The notes under the pieces are model-generated. The model did no database searches. It saw nothing but the letters and a program-made list of their open reading frames with translations, and had not been told where the DNA came from. A DNA stretch of 64,000 nt from an uncultured Christensenella sp. (GTDB lineage: Bacteria; Bacillota; Clostridia; Christensenellales; UBA1750). This document shows, piece by piece, positions 47,568 through 56,948 of the stretch (position 1 is the first letter of the stretch; each line of letters starts with the position of its first letter). A program made the translations under genes and the position numbers. The stretch is taken from contig CAJJNQ010000004.1 of assembly GCA_905193155.1 (NCBI GenBank), positions 1 through 64,000 of the forward strand, written 5' to 3'.

Positions 47568-48749
47568 GTGAAGAGCATGGCAGCAGCCATTGAATTTGGA
47601 ACCTCCAAGATCGTCACCGTGGTCGGGGAGGGGAACGGCGAAGGCCCGGCGCAGCTGCTGGGGTTCGGCGTGGTACCCTACGACGGCTACAGCGACGCGC
47701 ACTGGAACGCCTCGGATGAGGACGTGGATCAGGCAATTCTGAAATCCGTGCGGGAAGCAGAGCTTTCCTCCGGCAGGGAGATCAAGGAGATCTACGTCGG
47801 CGTGCCCGGCGATTTCATTCATCTGGAGCAGAACGAAGTCACCCTCGAATTGGACGGCGAGCGCCGCATCACGCCCGAAGATGTGGACGATGTGATGAAT
47901 CTGGCGCTGGACTATAAAAATAAGCAGGACGGCGTGATCATCCACCGCAGCCCCGCGTGGTTCACGGTGGACGACCGCAGGACCATGGAGCCCACGGGGC
48001 TCAAGGGCAGCGTGGTCAAGTGCATGGCCTCCTTTGTCATCGCGGACGCGACTTTCCTGGAGGATATGCAGGCCCGCATGGAGGAGCAGGATATCCACAT
48101 CAACGGCTATCTTTCGCCCGCGCTGGGCGAGGCGCTGCTGCTCATCCCGCCGGAGGAGCGCGATAAGGTCGCGGTGCTGGTGGACGTTGGCTATCTTTCC
48201 ACCGAGGTCATGTTCGTGCAGGGCGATGCGCTGATTCGCCACGAGGTGCTGCCCATGGGCGGCGGCCATCTGGCGGCGGATCTTGCGATGGAGCTTTCCA
48301 TCACCATGGATATGGCGGAGGAGCTCAAGCGCAAATATACCTTCGGCATCGGTCAGGATCAGCTCTCCGTCACCGACCCGGACGGCCAGAACGTCTCTTT
48401 CCCCAGGGAAACCGTGCTGGCGGTCATCGAGCCGCGCGTGGCCGAGCTTTCCGACATGGTGCGCGATACCATTGAAAAGTACGCGAGCGAGCTTTCGCAG
48501 CGCTCGACGTTCTATATCACCGGCGGCGGCCTGATCCTGATGCGCGGCGGCAGGGAGACCATCTCCTCCGTCGTCGAGCGCACCTTCAAGGCGCCCACGC
48601 CGCCCGCCATCAAGCTCAATTCGCCGGTTTATTCCTCGGCGATCGGGCTGCTGGAGCTGGTCTATGAATCGGTTAGCCAGATGGAGGTCAAGCCCTCCGA
48701 AAGCACCAGCAAGATCGGTTCTTTCTTCAAGGCATTCTTTACCAAGTAA
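47568..48749 (+). CDS. ftsA: FtsA-like cell division ATPase
   Basis: A 393-residue actin-family protein in the FtsA position before ftsZ; FtsA tethers FtsZ to the membrane. AAIEFGTSKIVTVVGEG is the phosphate-1 motif and VLVDVGYLSTEVMFVQG phosphate-2. ITGGGLILMRG is the adenosine motif, and the C-terminal GSFFKAFFTK is an amphipathic membrane-targeting helix as in FtsA. It diverges noticeably from textbook FtsA. I chose the GTG at 47568, eleven bases after GGGAGG; the next ATG is too far from it. Confidence 0.87.
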   Translation: MKSMAAAIEFGTSKIVTVVGEGNGEGPAQLLGFGVVPYDGYSDAHWNASDEDVDQAILKSVREAELSSGREIKEIYVGVPGDFIHLEQNEVTLELDGERRITPEDVDDVMNLALDYKNKQDGVIIHRSPAWFTVDDRRTMEPTGLKGSVVKCMASFVIADATFLEDMQARMEEQDIHINGYLSPALGEALLLIPPEERDKVAVLVDVGYLSTEVMFVQGDALIRHEVLPMGGGHLAADLAMELSITMDMAEELKRKYTFGIGQDQLSVTDPDGQNVSFPRETVLAVIEPRVAELSDMVRDTIEKYASELSQRSTFYITGGGLILMRGGRETISSVVERTFKAPTPPAIKLNSPVYSSAIGLLELVYESVSQMEVKPSESTSKIGSFFKAFFTK

Positions 48750-48789
48750 GCAATCACCATTTTAACGTGAACGGATAGGGGGATTTTCA

Positions 48790-50130
48790 GTGCTGGAATT
48801 TGAACAGGAAGTTGCGGCCGGCGCGTGCATTAAGGTTGTAGGCTGCGGCGGCGCGGGCAACAACGCCGTCAACCGCATGGTGGAATATGGCCTGCGCGGC
48901 GTGGAGTTCGTGTCCATCAATACCGACCGCCAGGCGCTTTCTCAGTCCAAGGCGGAAAATAAGATCCAGATCGGCGAAAAGCTGACCAAGGGCCTGGGCG
49001 CGGGCGCGAAGCCCGAAATCGGCAAGGCTGCCGCCGACGAGAGCAAGGATGAAATTTCCAAGATGCTCAAGGGCAGCGACCTGGTGTTCATCACCGCCGG
49101 CATGGGCGGCGGCACCGGCACGGGCGCGGCGCCCGTTGTGGCGCAGCTGGCGCGCGAGATGGGCATTCTGACCATCGGCGTGGTGACCAAGCCCTTCCTG
49201 TTTGAGGGCCGCCAGAGAATGCTCAATGCCGAAAAGGGCATCATGGAGCTCAAGGCGCAGGTGGATACCCTCGTGGTCATCCCCAACGACAAGCTCCTTC
49301 AGATCGTGGGCAAGAACACCTCCCTGCCCGACGCCTTCCGCATGGCGGACGACGTGCTGCGCCAGGGCATTCAGGGCATCTCCGACCTGATCGCGGTGCC
49401 CGCGCTGATCAACCTGGACTTTGCGGACGTCAAGACCATCATGCAGTCCCGCGGCATGGCGCACATGGGCATCGGCATCGGCAAGGGTGAAAACCGCATG
49501 GTCGAGGCCGCCAAGCAGGCGATTTCCAGCCCGCTGCTGGAGACCAGCATCGACGGCGCGAAGGCCGTGCTGATTAACATCACCGGCGGCAACGCCATCG
49601 GCATCCTCGAAGTCAACGAGGCCGCGTCCCTCATCGCTCAGGCCGCCGACCCCGAGGCCAACATCATCTTCGGCGCCGGCATCGACGAGACCTTTGACGA
49701 CGAGGTGCGCATCACCGTCATCGCCACCGGTTTCGAGGGCGCGGATTACAACCTGCCCAAGTCCACCGCCGCTGCGCAGCAGCCCGCCCGTCCGGCCGCG
49801 CCCGCGCAGAACGACGGCGTGACCGAGCGCATCCCCGTCTGGGTTCGTGACGAGCGCTCCGCGCAGCAGCCCCGCCAGAGCCGCTTGCGCGACCTCGGCC
49901 AGGAAGCGGAGCCCCAGCAGGAAGCCCCCGCGGCGCCCGCCGAACAGGAGCAGCCCGTCTCCGCGTTTGATGCGTATCAGGCGCAGCAGACCGCTCAGCC
50001 CGTCCGCCCGATGCGCGGCCAGCGCGTGTTCGGCGAGGAGGAAGACATCCCCGATGCGCCCGCACAGCCCGCGCGCCGTTCCTACAACAACGACGTGCCC
50101 GCGTTCCTGCGCCGCAATCCCAAGAAGTAA
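48790..50130 (+). CDS. ftsZ: Cell division GTPase FtsZ
   Basis: A 446-residue tubulin homologue that forms the Z ring. [13 protein letters not shown] and the tubulin signature [10 protein letters not shown] bind [14 protein letters not shown] is the T7 synergy region. A 110-residue Pro/Ala/Gln-rich linker follows the core, ending in the conserved tail peptide [11 protein letters not shown] that binds FtsA and others. The start is GTG. It closes the dcw cluster and is followed by a terminator. Confidence 0.97.
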   Translation: MLEFEQEVAAGACIKVVGCGGAGNNAVNRMVEYGLRGVEFVSINTDRQALSQSKAENKIQIGEKLTKGLGAGAKPEIGKAAADESKDEISKMLKGSDLVFITAGMGGGTGTGAAPVVAQLAREMGILTIGVVTKPFLFEGRQRMLNAEKGIMELKAQVDTLVVIPNDKLLQIVGKNTSLPDAFRMADDVLRQGIQGISDLIAVPALINLDFADVKTIMQSRGMAHMGIGIGKGENRMVEAAKQAISSPLLETSIDGAKAVLINITGGNAIGILEVNEAASLIAQAADPEANIIFGAGIDETFDDEVRITVIATGFEGADYNLPKSTAAAQQPARPAAPAQNDGVTERIPVWVRDERSAQQPRQSRLRDLGQEAEPQQEAPAAPAEQEQPVSAFDAYQAQQTAQPVRPMRGQRVFGEEEDIPDAPAQPARRSYNNDVPAFLRRNPKK

Positions 50131-50143
50131 AAGCAGATTCACC

Positions 50144-50182
50144 ATCCCGTCACGCAGTATTCCTGCGAGGCGGGATTTTTTT
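50144..50182 (+). terminator. Terminator after ftsZ
   Basis: ATCCCG and CGGGAT, with inner CGCAG/CTGCG, form a hairpin followed by TTTTTTT. Confidence 0.85.
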
Positions 50183-50193
50183 GCGCCCATGCG

Positions 50194-50239
50194 TTGACAA
50201 TCTTATTAACGTGTGCTATCCTATCGGTAGACAAGTTGT
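50194..50239 (+). promoter_or_regulatory. Promoter and possible operator of the blaI-blaR1 pair
   Basis: TTGACA (50194-50199) and TATCCT (50217-50222) are 17 bases apart. The small palindrome ACAA-g-TTGT (50231-50239) lies at the expected start of transcription and could be a BlaI/MecI operator. Confidence 0.6.
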
Positions 50240-50255
50240 TAACGGAGGAAAGCCC

Positions 50256-50630
50256 ATGGATGAACATCGGAATGTGACCGACAGCGAGTGGAAAATCATG
50301 GATCAGCTCTGGAAAAACGGTGAGATGACCATGGCGCAGATCACCAGGGCGCTGGAGGAGGAGACGGGTTGGAGCAAGCATACCGTGATCTCGCTCCTCA
50401 AGCGCATGTGTCAGAAGGGCAGCGCCGAAATCGTGCCCGAAACCAGCCCCATGCGCTACCGCGCGCTGATCTCCCGCAAAGACGCTGTGCGGCAGGAGAC
50501 CAGCAGCGTGGTCAACCGCATCTTCGGCGGGCGCAGCGCCCTGCTCATCAGCGAGCTGGTGCAGCAGGATGATTTGACCGACGAGGAAATCGACGACCTG
50601 ATGCGCATCCTCGAAGCGCACAGAAAGTGA
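50256..50630 (+). CDS. BlaI/MecI-family transcriptional repressor
   Basis: A 124-residue winged-helix repressor of the penicillinase-repressor family. The pattern VTDSEWKIMDQLWKNGEMT, WSKHTVISLLKRM and the C-terminal dimer helix LTDEEIDDLMRILE fits BlaI. Such repressors are cleaved or released when the partner BlaR1 is activated. The ATG at 50256 follows GGAGG; an open frame upstream lacks a ribosome site. The M56 peptidase gene follows after 7 bases. Confidence 0.9.
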   Translation: MDEHRNVTDSEWKIMDQLWKNGEMTMAQITRALEEETGWSKHTVISLLKRMCQKGSAEIVPETSPMRYRALISRKDAVRQETSSVVNRIFGGRSALLISELVQQDDLTDEEIDDLMRILEAHRK

Positions 50631-50637
50631 GGACGAT

Positions 50638-53241
50638 ATGAAAACCCTGCTCGTGATGAGCGTCACCGGCGGACTGCTGGCGCTGACCGTGATGGCGGTG
50701 CGCGCAGCCTGCGGCAAACGGCTCGATCCGCGCGTGACGGCGGCGCTGTGGCTGCCCGTGGCGCTGTGTTTGCTTGTACCGCTGCGCGTGCCCAGCACCG
50801 TCAGTGTGCTCAACCTGCCCGCCGCGGCGCGCGTGGAGCAAACTGTGCAGACGGTGCAGCAGCAATCGGAAAACACATTGGGCGCGGTTGCATTTATGAC
50901 CACAGCCCCGGCGGCGCAGCCTTCCGCACCGGCACGGGATAACGCGAACCCGCCGTCCTCCGCCGGAGATCCCGCGCCGGAGAAAGCGCTGAACACCCAT
51001 AGCTTCCGTATGCCCACCCTTTCACAGATTTTGACGGGCGTCTGGCTGCTCGGAGCGGCCGTTGCCACGGCGTATATCGCGCTGGTCAATGCGAAGTTCG
51101 CCGGGCGCGTCCGCCGCTCGCAGCGGCCGGTGGAGCTGCTGCCGCAGGAAAAGCGGCTGCTCGGCAAAACGCAGGTCTTTGTCTCCCGCGCAGTGCCCTC
51201 GCCCTGCCTGATGAACCCGCTGCGCCCCAAGATCATCGTCACGCCCGCCGTGCTGAACGACCCGGACCGCATGCGGCACGTCCTGGCGCATGAGCTTTCC
51301 CACAAAAAGCGGGGTGACCTCTGGTGGGCGGTGCTGCGCAGCATCGTGCTGATCGTGCATTGGTTCAATCCCGTGGTGTGGATCGCCGCGTCCGTCAGCC
51401 GTGCGGACAGCGAGAACGCCTGCGACGTGCGCGCCATTGCGCTGTTGGGCGAGGATCAGCGGCTGGAATACGGCAAAACGCTGCTCTCCTTCCTGCGCGG
51501 CAAGCCCCGCGCGGGCAGCCTGGTCAACGCCGCCACCACCATGGCGCAGAGCAAGCAGCAGCTGAGGAGGCGCATTTCCCTGATTGCAAAAAAGAAGAAG
51601 TTTACGCTCGTGGCCGCCGTGCTGGCGATTGTGCTGGTGCTGACGGGCTGCGCTGTGACCATGACCGGCCCTGCGCAGCATGATTCCGCTGCGCCTTCGG
51701 CTTCTCCCGCCGAAACGCCGCAGTCCGCCGATGCGGACGTTCCCGAAAGCATCCGCGCGCAGATGCGGCGCATCGAAGAGAACACGAACCTGACCTTTCA
51801 GGATATGCTCCCCGACGCGCTGCCCGAAGCGGAAGGCGTAACGTTCTACGGCCGGCAGACCGCCGGTGCGGAGACGATTTATCTGCTGGGTGAAGCGCAG
51901 GACGGCGCGAGTCTGCCGGAGCTTGTGGGCAGCGCGCAGATTGCCGTAAACTTTTCGGAGAGCCTGCGGCTGTATGTGGTGCAGGACGCGGACGGCGCGC
52001 TGCAAACGGCGATTTCTCTGCTGGTAGACGATCGCCCCGATTGGGTGATCGCGCAGATGAATGCGCTGGAAGCTGCCGTAGAGCCGGAGGTTTCGGGCTT
52101 TACCAGCCTCTCTTCGGAGGAGGCGCAGACGCTTGTGCCCGCGCTGGAGGGGGATTTCACCTGCTTTGCGCGGCGCAGCGCCGAGGGCGATACCTACCTC
52201 ATCGCGGTGGGCAAGCCGGGGCTGGACGTTGCCAACGCCGAGGGCGAGATGCTGTGGAACGTCTATTACACCTCCGGCGCGGAGGATATGACTGATGAGG
52301 CGATCCTGACGCAGACGGTCGTCAACTCGGAGGGGGTAAACGATCTGTGCAGCTATCACCTCGACGGCGCGCAGGCGGCGGTGTGGCTCGACACCGACGA
52401 TGCCCCCAACAAGAACACCTTTCTGATCCTCGTTTCCTCCGACAATCCCGTGATGCATTACGCCCTGAACGGCCGACTTTCCGCCTACCGCTACGCGAAA
52501 ACCATGGGCATGAGCATCGAGCAGCCCCGGAGCACGCCCTATGCCTCCGTCCATTATCTGACGCAGGAATCCCTGGAGAAAACCGGACTTTATGATCCGT
52601 ATACTTACTTCTTTGAGCTGGACGGCGAAGGCAGGGAGCTGGCGGATGCGCTCGATGCCGCGGAGGTCAAGCTGTTTGCCGACGGCATCTCGGTGGATTG
52701 GGAGCACAATCTCGATACCTTTGATTACATCTACACCGATAAGGCGACGTATTCGCTGGGCAGCCGGTATATCCGCGTGTCGAAGGATTACAGTGTCCTC
52801 GGCGTGATCGAGGATGAGGCGCTCATCGAGCGGATGCGGGCGCTGTTTGAGCAGCGCGTCGGGTTTGACCCGCTGCTCGACATCGCGCAGTGGGCGAGCG
52901 AAGGCAGCTTCACCTCGGCCACACTGAATGACGGCGCGATTCGGTCTAATCAGGCGAACAATCAGAATGATTTCCAGATGGAGGGCCAGACCGTGACGGA
53001 TGCGGAAAGCCTTGCCGCCCTGCAAAAACTGCTCAGCCGCGCGACCTATCTCGGCGGCGGCGCGGGCTGCCCCTTCGGGGACTTCCTGACCGTGACCCGC
53101 GACGACGGGCAGACGCTGACGATCTCCGTCGCCACCGATAGCTGCGGTGCGCTCTGCTATAACGGCAACAGTTACTACAACTACGGCAAACAGGAGAAAC
53201 TCAAGGCAATTTTCCCTGAATGGGACCTCGGCTGGGAGTAA
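50638..53241 (+). CDS. BlaR1-like M56-family membrane metallopeptidase with large unknown sensor domain
   Basis: An 867-residue membrane protein. Three or four spans lie in the first 320 residues, around a zinc peptidase of family M56 with LAHELSHKK (His pair near residues 217-221) and the third ligand in ENACDVRA. A further span, FTLVAAVLAIVLVLTGC, near residue 325 leads to about 500 extracytoplasmic residues. That part shows no SxxK/SxN/KTG penicillin-binding motifs, unlike true BlaR1 (about 600 residues in all), so beta-lactam sensing is doubtful; it may sense another cell-envelope signal. It forms a two-gene unit with the BlaI-type repressor. Confidence 0.82.
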   Translation: MKTLLVMSVTGGLLALTVMAVRAACGKRLDPRVTAALWLPVALCLLVPLRVPSTVSVLNLPAAARVEQTVQTVQQQSENTLGAVAFMTTAPAAQPSAPARDNANPPSSAGDPAPEKALNTHSFRMPTLSQILTGVWLLGAAVATAYIALVNAKFAGRVRRSQRPVELLPQEKRLLGKTQVFVSRAVPSPCLMNPLRPKIIVTPAVLNDPDRMRHVLAHELSHKKRGDLWWAVLRSIVLIVHWFNPVVWIAASVSRADSENACDVRAIALLGEDQRLEYGKTLLSFLRGKPRAGSLVNAATTMAQSKQQLRRRISLIAKKKKFTLVAAVLAIVLVLTGCAVTMTGPAQHDSAAPSASPAETPQSADADVPESIRAQMRRIEENTNLTFQDMLPDALPEAEGVTFYGRQTAGAETIYLLGEAQDGASLPELVGSAQIAVNFSESLRLYVVQDADGALQTAISLLVDDRPDWVIAQMNALEAAVEPEVSGFTSLSSEEAQTLVPALEGDFTCFARRSAEGDTYLIAVGKPGLDVANAEGEMLWNVYYTSGAEDMTDEAILTQTVVNSEGVNDLCSYHLDGAQAAVWLDTDDAPNKNTFLILVSSDNPVMHYALNGRLSAYRYAKTMGMSIEQPRSTPYASVHYLTQESLEKTGLYDPYTYFFELDGEGRELADALDAAEVKLFADGISVDWEHNLDTFDYIYTDKATYSLGSRYIRVSKDYSVLGVIEDEALIERMRALFEQRVGFDPLLDIAQWASEGSFTSATLNDGAIRSNQANNQNDFQMEGQTVTDAESLAALQKLLSRATYLGGGAGCPFGDFLTVTRDDGQTLTISVATDSCGALCYNGNSYYNYGKQEKLKAIFPEWDLGWE

Positions 53242-53256
53242 ATCCTCATAAAAACT

Positions 53257-53305
53257 TAAAAAGACCGCTCGGACTGCGAAAAATGCAGCCGGGGCGGTCT
53301 TTTTG
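53257..53305 (+). terminator. Terminator after the M56 peptidase gene
   Basis: AAAAAGACCGC and GCGGTCTTTTT flank an inner CTGC/GCAG stem; a T run follows. Confidence 0.92.
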
Positions 53306-53401
53306 TATGCCATAGAACATAAATTGCAAAACGGATCAACAGAAAATTCGCTGCAATGCGGGTATATTGATAGGCACAACCAAACAAAAGGGGGCGGCGG
53401 C

Positions 53402-54157
53402 ATGACGGTGAGCATCGAGGGCTTTGTGTTGCAGAACCTTTTGATGAATGCGCTGATCCTGATCCTGGCAGCGCGGTTGGCGGGCGTGCGCGCGGGAAAG
53501 CTGCGCATCGGGCTTGCGTCAGCGCTCGGCTGCGGATATGCGGTGTGCGCGTATCTGCCGTGGGGCAGACCGCTGCTGGGACTGCTGCCGCGCACGGCGG
53601 CCTGCGCCGGCATGACGCTGCTGTTGTGCGGCGGGCGGCTTGGGCGGGAATGGAGACGCACGGTGCGCGCCTTTGCCTTCATCTGGATCTCCACGGCACT
53701 GCTCGGCGGCACAGGCGCGGGGCTGATGTATCTGCTGGGCGCGCGCGGTTACGGCCCGTTGGCCGCGCTGGGCACAGCGGCGTTGGGCGGAGGAGCGCTG
53801 ATTGCGCTGACGGCGGCGCGCAACCGAAAAATGAGCAGCCGCACGGCGCTGCTGACGGTGCAGCGGGCGGGACGGCGCGTGAGCCTTGTCGCCATTGTGG
53901 ACACGGGCAACGCGCTGGTGGAGCCGCTGAGCAACCTGCCGGTGATCGTGGTGGAAAAGGACGCGCTTTCCGGCGTTGCGGGCGGCAGGATGCGCGCGGT
54001 GCCATTCACCTCGGTGGGCGGCGGCGGCGTGCTTTCTGCTTTCGCACCGGACAGCGTGCGCGTGGACGGGCGGGAGGTGGAGGCCTTTGTGGCGGTATAC
54101 GACGGCGTGCTCAACACCGAAGGGCGCGCGCTGATTCCGGGGAGGTGCATGGGATGA
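53402..54157 (+). CDS. spoIIGA: Sporulation sigma-E factor-processing peptidase SpoIIGA
   Basis: A 251-residue membrane protease that removes the pro-sequence of sigma-E in the mother cell. Five hydrophobic spans fill the first 140 residues. The C-terminal cytoplasmic part is a retropepsin-like aspartic protease with the catalytic D167 in [12 protein letters not shown]. Sequence conservation in this family is low, but position, topology and the DTGN motif agree. The ATG at 53402 follows AAGGGGG. It overlaps the start of sigE by four bases (ATGA), as in other Bacillota. A -10-like TATATT is at 53363-53368 without a clear -35. Confidence 0.9.
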   Translation: MTVSIEGFVLQNLLMNALILILAARLAGVRAGKLRIGLASALGCGYAVCAYLPWGRPLLGLLPRTAACAGMTLLLCGGRLGREWRRTVRAFAFIWISTALLGGTGAGLMYLLGARGYGPLAALGTAALGGGALIALTAARNRKMSSRTALLTVQRAGRRVSLVAIVDTGNALVEPLSNLPVIVVEKDALSGVAGGRMRAVPFTSVGGGGVLSAFAPDSVRVDGREVEAFVAVYDGVLNTEGRALIPGRCMG

Positions 54158-54861
54158 AAAAGGGATTTTTTCGGGAGATATGGCGAAAAATATTGCGGTT
54201 CTTGTGCGGCGGAAGGTTGGATTACATCGGCGGCGGACAGAGCCTGCCCGCGCCGTTTACGCGCGAGGAGGAGGAAGCGGTCATGCAGGCGCTGCGCAGC
54301 GGGGACGAGAGTGTGCGGGAGGGGCTGATCGAGCACAACCTGCGGCTGGTGGTCTATATCGCCAGAAAGTTTGAAAACACCGGCGTGGGCGTGGACGACC
54401 TGATCTCCATCGGCTCAATCGGGCTGATCAAGGCAGTGAGCACTTTTGATGCGCACAAAAAGATCAAATTGGCAACCTACGCTTCGCGCTGCATCGAAAA
54501 CGAGATTCTGATGTATCTGCGCCGATACAGCCGCACGAAGCAGGAGGTCAGCTTTGACGAGCCGCTCAACGTCGATTGGGACGGCAACGAGCTGCTGCTC
54601 TCGGACGTGATGGGCACCGATCCTGATCTGGTGGGGAGAGAGCTGGAAATGGAGAACGACCGCCGCGAGCTGCACGAGGCCATCGGGCGGCTCAGTCCGC
54701 GCGAAAAGCGCATCATGCAGATGCGCTTCGGCCTGAATGGCCAGCAGGAAAGAACCCAGCGCGAGGTCGCGGAAACCCTCGGCATTTCACAATCCTACAT
54801 TTCTCGACTGGAAAAGCGCATCTTGAAACGATTGCGCGGTGAGATGAGCGCAAAAATGTAG
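54154..54861 (+). CDS. sigE: RNA polymerase sporulation sigma factor sigma-E
   Basis: A 235-residue sigma-70-family factor for early mother-cell genes. An N-terminal amphipathic pro-sequence ([20 protein letters not shown]) is followed by [13 protein letters not shown], matching the region of Bacillus pro-sigma-E where SpoIIGA cuts. Region 2 ([26 protein letters not shown]) and region 4 ([25 protein letters not shown]) are complete. It is translated in coupling with spoIIGA. Confidence 0.96.
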   Translation: MKKGFFREIWRKILRFLCGGRLDYIGGGQSLPAPFTREEEEAVMQALRSGDESVREGLIEHNLRLVVYIARKFENTGVGVDDLISIGSIGLIKAVSTFDAHKKIKLATYASRCIENEILMYLRRYSRTKQEVSFDEPLNVDWDGNELLLSDVMGTDPDLVGRELEMENDRRELHEAIGRLSPREKRIMQMRFGLNGQQERTQREVAETLGISQSYISRLEKRILKRLRGEMSAKM

Positions 54862-55005
54862 ACAAATCAATGAATTGTTTGCGAGGCAGCGTATAAAATT
54901 AGAAAGGAAGTACAAAAATAACAGTGCTGGCGGTGAGATGAAGCTTGCAGAAAACGCATTCCTTCGTCCTCCGGGCAAAAACAAGAAGAGGCGGAGGGAA
55001 ACCTG

Positions 55006-55779
55006 ATGGCACTGAACAAAGTGGATCTTTGCGGCGTGGATACCTCCAAGCTGCCCGTGCTGACGAACGCGGAGATGAAAAAGCTGTTTGAGCGCATCGC
55101 GGCGGGCGACGAAACGGCGCGCGAGGAGTTTGTCGGCGGCAACCTACGACTGGTGCTGTCGGTGGTGCAGCGCTTTGCGGGCCGCGGCGAGATGATGGAC
55201 GATCTGTTCCAGGTGGGCTGCATCGGCCTGATGAAATCCATCGACAATTTCGACACGACTTTGGGCGTGCGATTTTCGACCTACGCCGTGCCCATGATCA
55301 TCGGGGAGATTCGCCGCTATCTGCGCGACAACAACGCCATCCGTGTCAGCCGGTCGCTGCGGGACGTCGCCTATAAGGCCATGCAGGCGCGCGAAAAGCT
55401 CGGCGCGCAGCTGGGGCAGGAGCCCACCGTCCGGCAGATCGCCGAGAGCCTTGATTTGAAGGAAGAGGACGTGGTGATGGCGCTGGACGCCATTCAGGAG
55501 CCGATGTCCCTCAACGAGCCGATCAACCGCGATAACGGCGATGCGCTCTACGTCATGGATCAGATTCGGGACGAAAGCGGCGGCGAAGAGGAATGGGCGC
55601 GCAGCCTCGCTTTGCGCAACGCGATGGATCGCCTGAGCGAACGCGAGCGGAAGATCGTGCGGATGCGCTTTTTCGGCGGCTGCACGCAGATGGAGGTCGC
55701 AGAGGAAATCGGCATCTCACAGGCGCAGGTTTCCCGGCTGGAAAAGACTGCGCTGCAACACATGCGCAAATACGTTTGA
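55006..55779 (+). CDS. sigG: RNA polymerase sporulation sigma factor sigma-G
   Basis: A 257-residue sigma-70-family factor for late forespore genes. The N-terminus NKVDLCGVDTSKLPVL is a well known sigma-G signature that also binds the anti-sigma factor. Region 2 (FQVGCIGLMKSIDNFD), region 3 and region 4 (ISQAQVSRLEKTAL) follow. It lies 144 bases after sigE, as in Bacillus. The gap contains GTATA...TACAAAAATA (54890-54919), which might be a forespore-type or sigma-E-type promoter; this is a weak guess. Confidence 0.96.
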   Translation: MALNKVDLCGVDTSKLPVLTNAEMKKLFERIAAGDETAREEFVGGNLRLVLSVVQRFAGRGEMMDDLFQVGCIGLMKSIDNFDTTLGVRFSTYAVPMIIGEIRRYLRDNNAIRVSRSLRDVAYKAMQAREKLGAQLGQEPTVRQIAESLDLKEEDVVMALDAIQEPMSLNEPINRDNGDALYVMDQIRDESGGEEEWARSLALRNAMDRLSERERKIVRMRFFGGCTQMEVAEEIGISQAQVSRLEKTALQHMRKYV

Positions 55780-55872
55780 GCCAAGCGACAGAAAATCGAA
55801 TGAATTTAGGCGCTGCGGGCATAGAAATGCTGTGCGGGCGCTGTTTTTTTGAGCGAAAAGGGGGAGAGCACC

Positions 55873-56130
55873 ATGACCTATACGCAGCTGAAGCAGAAAG
55901 AAGTCGTCAATACCTGCGACGGGGCAAAGCTGGGAAACGTCTGCGACCTCGATCTTTCGCCGGACGGGCGGATTCTGGCGCTGATCGTGCCGGGGCTTTT
56001 TTCGCTCTCCGGCATGTTCAAGGGCGGGGGCGAAACCATTCCCTGGGATGCGGTGGCGATGATGGGCGAGGATGTGATACTGGTCAATCTCCCCGCGCAG
56101 GCAGGGCGGAGAGGCCGAAAGGAAGGCTGA
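55873..56130 (+). CDS. YlmC/YmxH-family sporulation-associated PRC-barrel protein
   Basis: An 85-residue single PRC-barrel protein. MTYTQLKQKEVVNTCDG, LGNVCDLDL and the ending IPWDAVAMMGEDVILV match the YlmC/YmxH family, which is found in spore formers and often lies next to sigE/sigG. Its role is not well defined. I chose the ATG at 55873, which follows GGGGGAG. It is followed by a hairpin with a T-rich tail. Confidence 0.88.
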   Translation: MTYTQLKQKEVVNTCDGAKLGNVCDLDLSPDGRILALIVPGLFSLSGMFKGGGETIPWDAVAMMGEDVILVNLPAQAGRRGRKEG

Positions 56131-56135
56131 AGCAG

Positions 56136-56175
56136 GAGAGGAGGACGGGCGGCGAAACGCCCGCTCTTCTTTTAT
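56136..56175 (+). terminator. Terminator after the YlmC-family gene
   Basis: GGGCG-gcgaaa-CGCCC (56147-56162), extended by GAG/CTC pairing, is followed by TTCTTTT. Confidence 0.65.
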
Positions 56176-56317
56176 ATTTATAGAATAGATGGATTGCAAA
56201 GCGACGGCGCGGCCGTTCTTCCTGCGGCGGAGCGAGGAGTTTCTGTCCGCTGTGCGGAAAAAAACGGGCGAAAACCATCCGCGGGGTAGAAAAGTTAACA
56301 AAGTTTCCGCAAAAGGG

Positions 56318-56346
56318 TTTACGGTGGAAGAAAAAGACGCTATAAT
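56318..56346 (+). promoter_or_regulatory. Promoter of nrdR-phoP-phoR
   Basis: TTTACG (56318-56323) and TATAAT (56341-56346) are 17 bases apart. Confidence 0.75.
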
Positions 56347-56348
56347 AG

Positions 56349-56401
56349 TATGAGGCGAGACTAGTCCCCGAGCTGTACGGCGGGGAGGGTACACCCTCAT
56401 A
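56349..56401 (+). promoter_or_regulatory. Palindromic leader between the promoter and nrdR
   Basis: Three nested pairings occur in 53 bases: TATGAGG/CCTCATA (56349-56355 and 56395-56401), TCCCCG/CGGGGA (56365-56370 and 56381-56386) and AGGGT-ac-ACCCT (56386-56397). The outer arm overlaps the expected start of transcription, so it could be a protein-binding site rather than RNA structure. The ribosome site AAGGAG follows 12 bases before the ATG. Confidence 0.4.
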
Positions 56402-56424
56402 ATTCAAGGAGACTGAAAGCGGAT

Positions 56425-56934
56425 ATGAAGTGTATGTACTGCGGCGCGACCGACAGCCGCGTGATTGACTCCCGCCCCACCGACGAGGGTCTGGCCATCC
56501 GCCGCCGCGAATGCGTCAAGTGCGGAAGGCGTTTTACGACCTATGAAAAGATCGAAAACGTACAGGTCATGGTCGTCAAGAAGGACGGCTCGCGGGAGGC
56601 GTTCGACGCGGATAAGATTCGCCGCGGCCTGATTAAGGCGTGCGAAAAGCGCCCCGTCGCCATGCACGATGTGGATCAGCTCGTGCGCGACGTTGAAACG
56701 CAGATCTATAATTCCCTCGATCAGGAGGTTTCCTCCGCGCGTATCGGGGAGATGGTCATGGAAAGGCTGCGGGGTCTGGACGAGGTCGCCTATGTGCGCT
56801 TTGCGTCGGTTTACCGCTCCTTCTGCGACATCAACACATTCATGGAAGAACTCAAAAAGCTGCTGGGAAAGCCCGGCGCGGAAGAAAACGAAAAAGCGGA
56901 GACGAATCCTGAATCCGGCTCCCACAACATATAA
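56425..56934 (+). CDS. nrdR: Transcriptional repressor NrdR
   Basis: A 169-residue regulator of ribonucleotide reductase genes. The zinc ribbon MKCMYCG...[12 protein letters not shown] occupies the first 35 residues and an ATP-cone domain ([20 protein letters not shown]) the next 90; ATP/dATP binding sets its DNA affinity. The C-terminal 20 residues form a variable charged tail. It is the first gene of a unit with phoP and phoR, an uncommon pairing; phoP starts 14 bases downstream. Confidence 0.96.
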   Translation: MKCMYCGATDSRVIDSRPTDEGLAIRRRECVKCGRRFTTYEKIENVQVMVVKKDGSREAFDADKIRRGLIKACEKRPVAMHDVDQLVRDVETQIYNSLDQEVSSARIGEMVMERLRGLDEVAYVRFASVYRSFCDINTFMEELKKLLGKPGAEENEKAETNPESGSHNI

Positions 56935-56948
56935 GGAGGTTATCCAGC

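Larger units (their letters stand above)
56131..56424. other. Intergenic region, 294 bases, before nrdR
   Basis: It contains a terminator for the sporulation genes and the nrdR promoter with a folded leader. No gene was seen in it. Confidence 0.6.
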
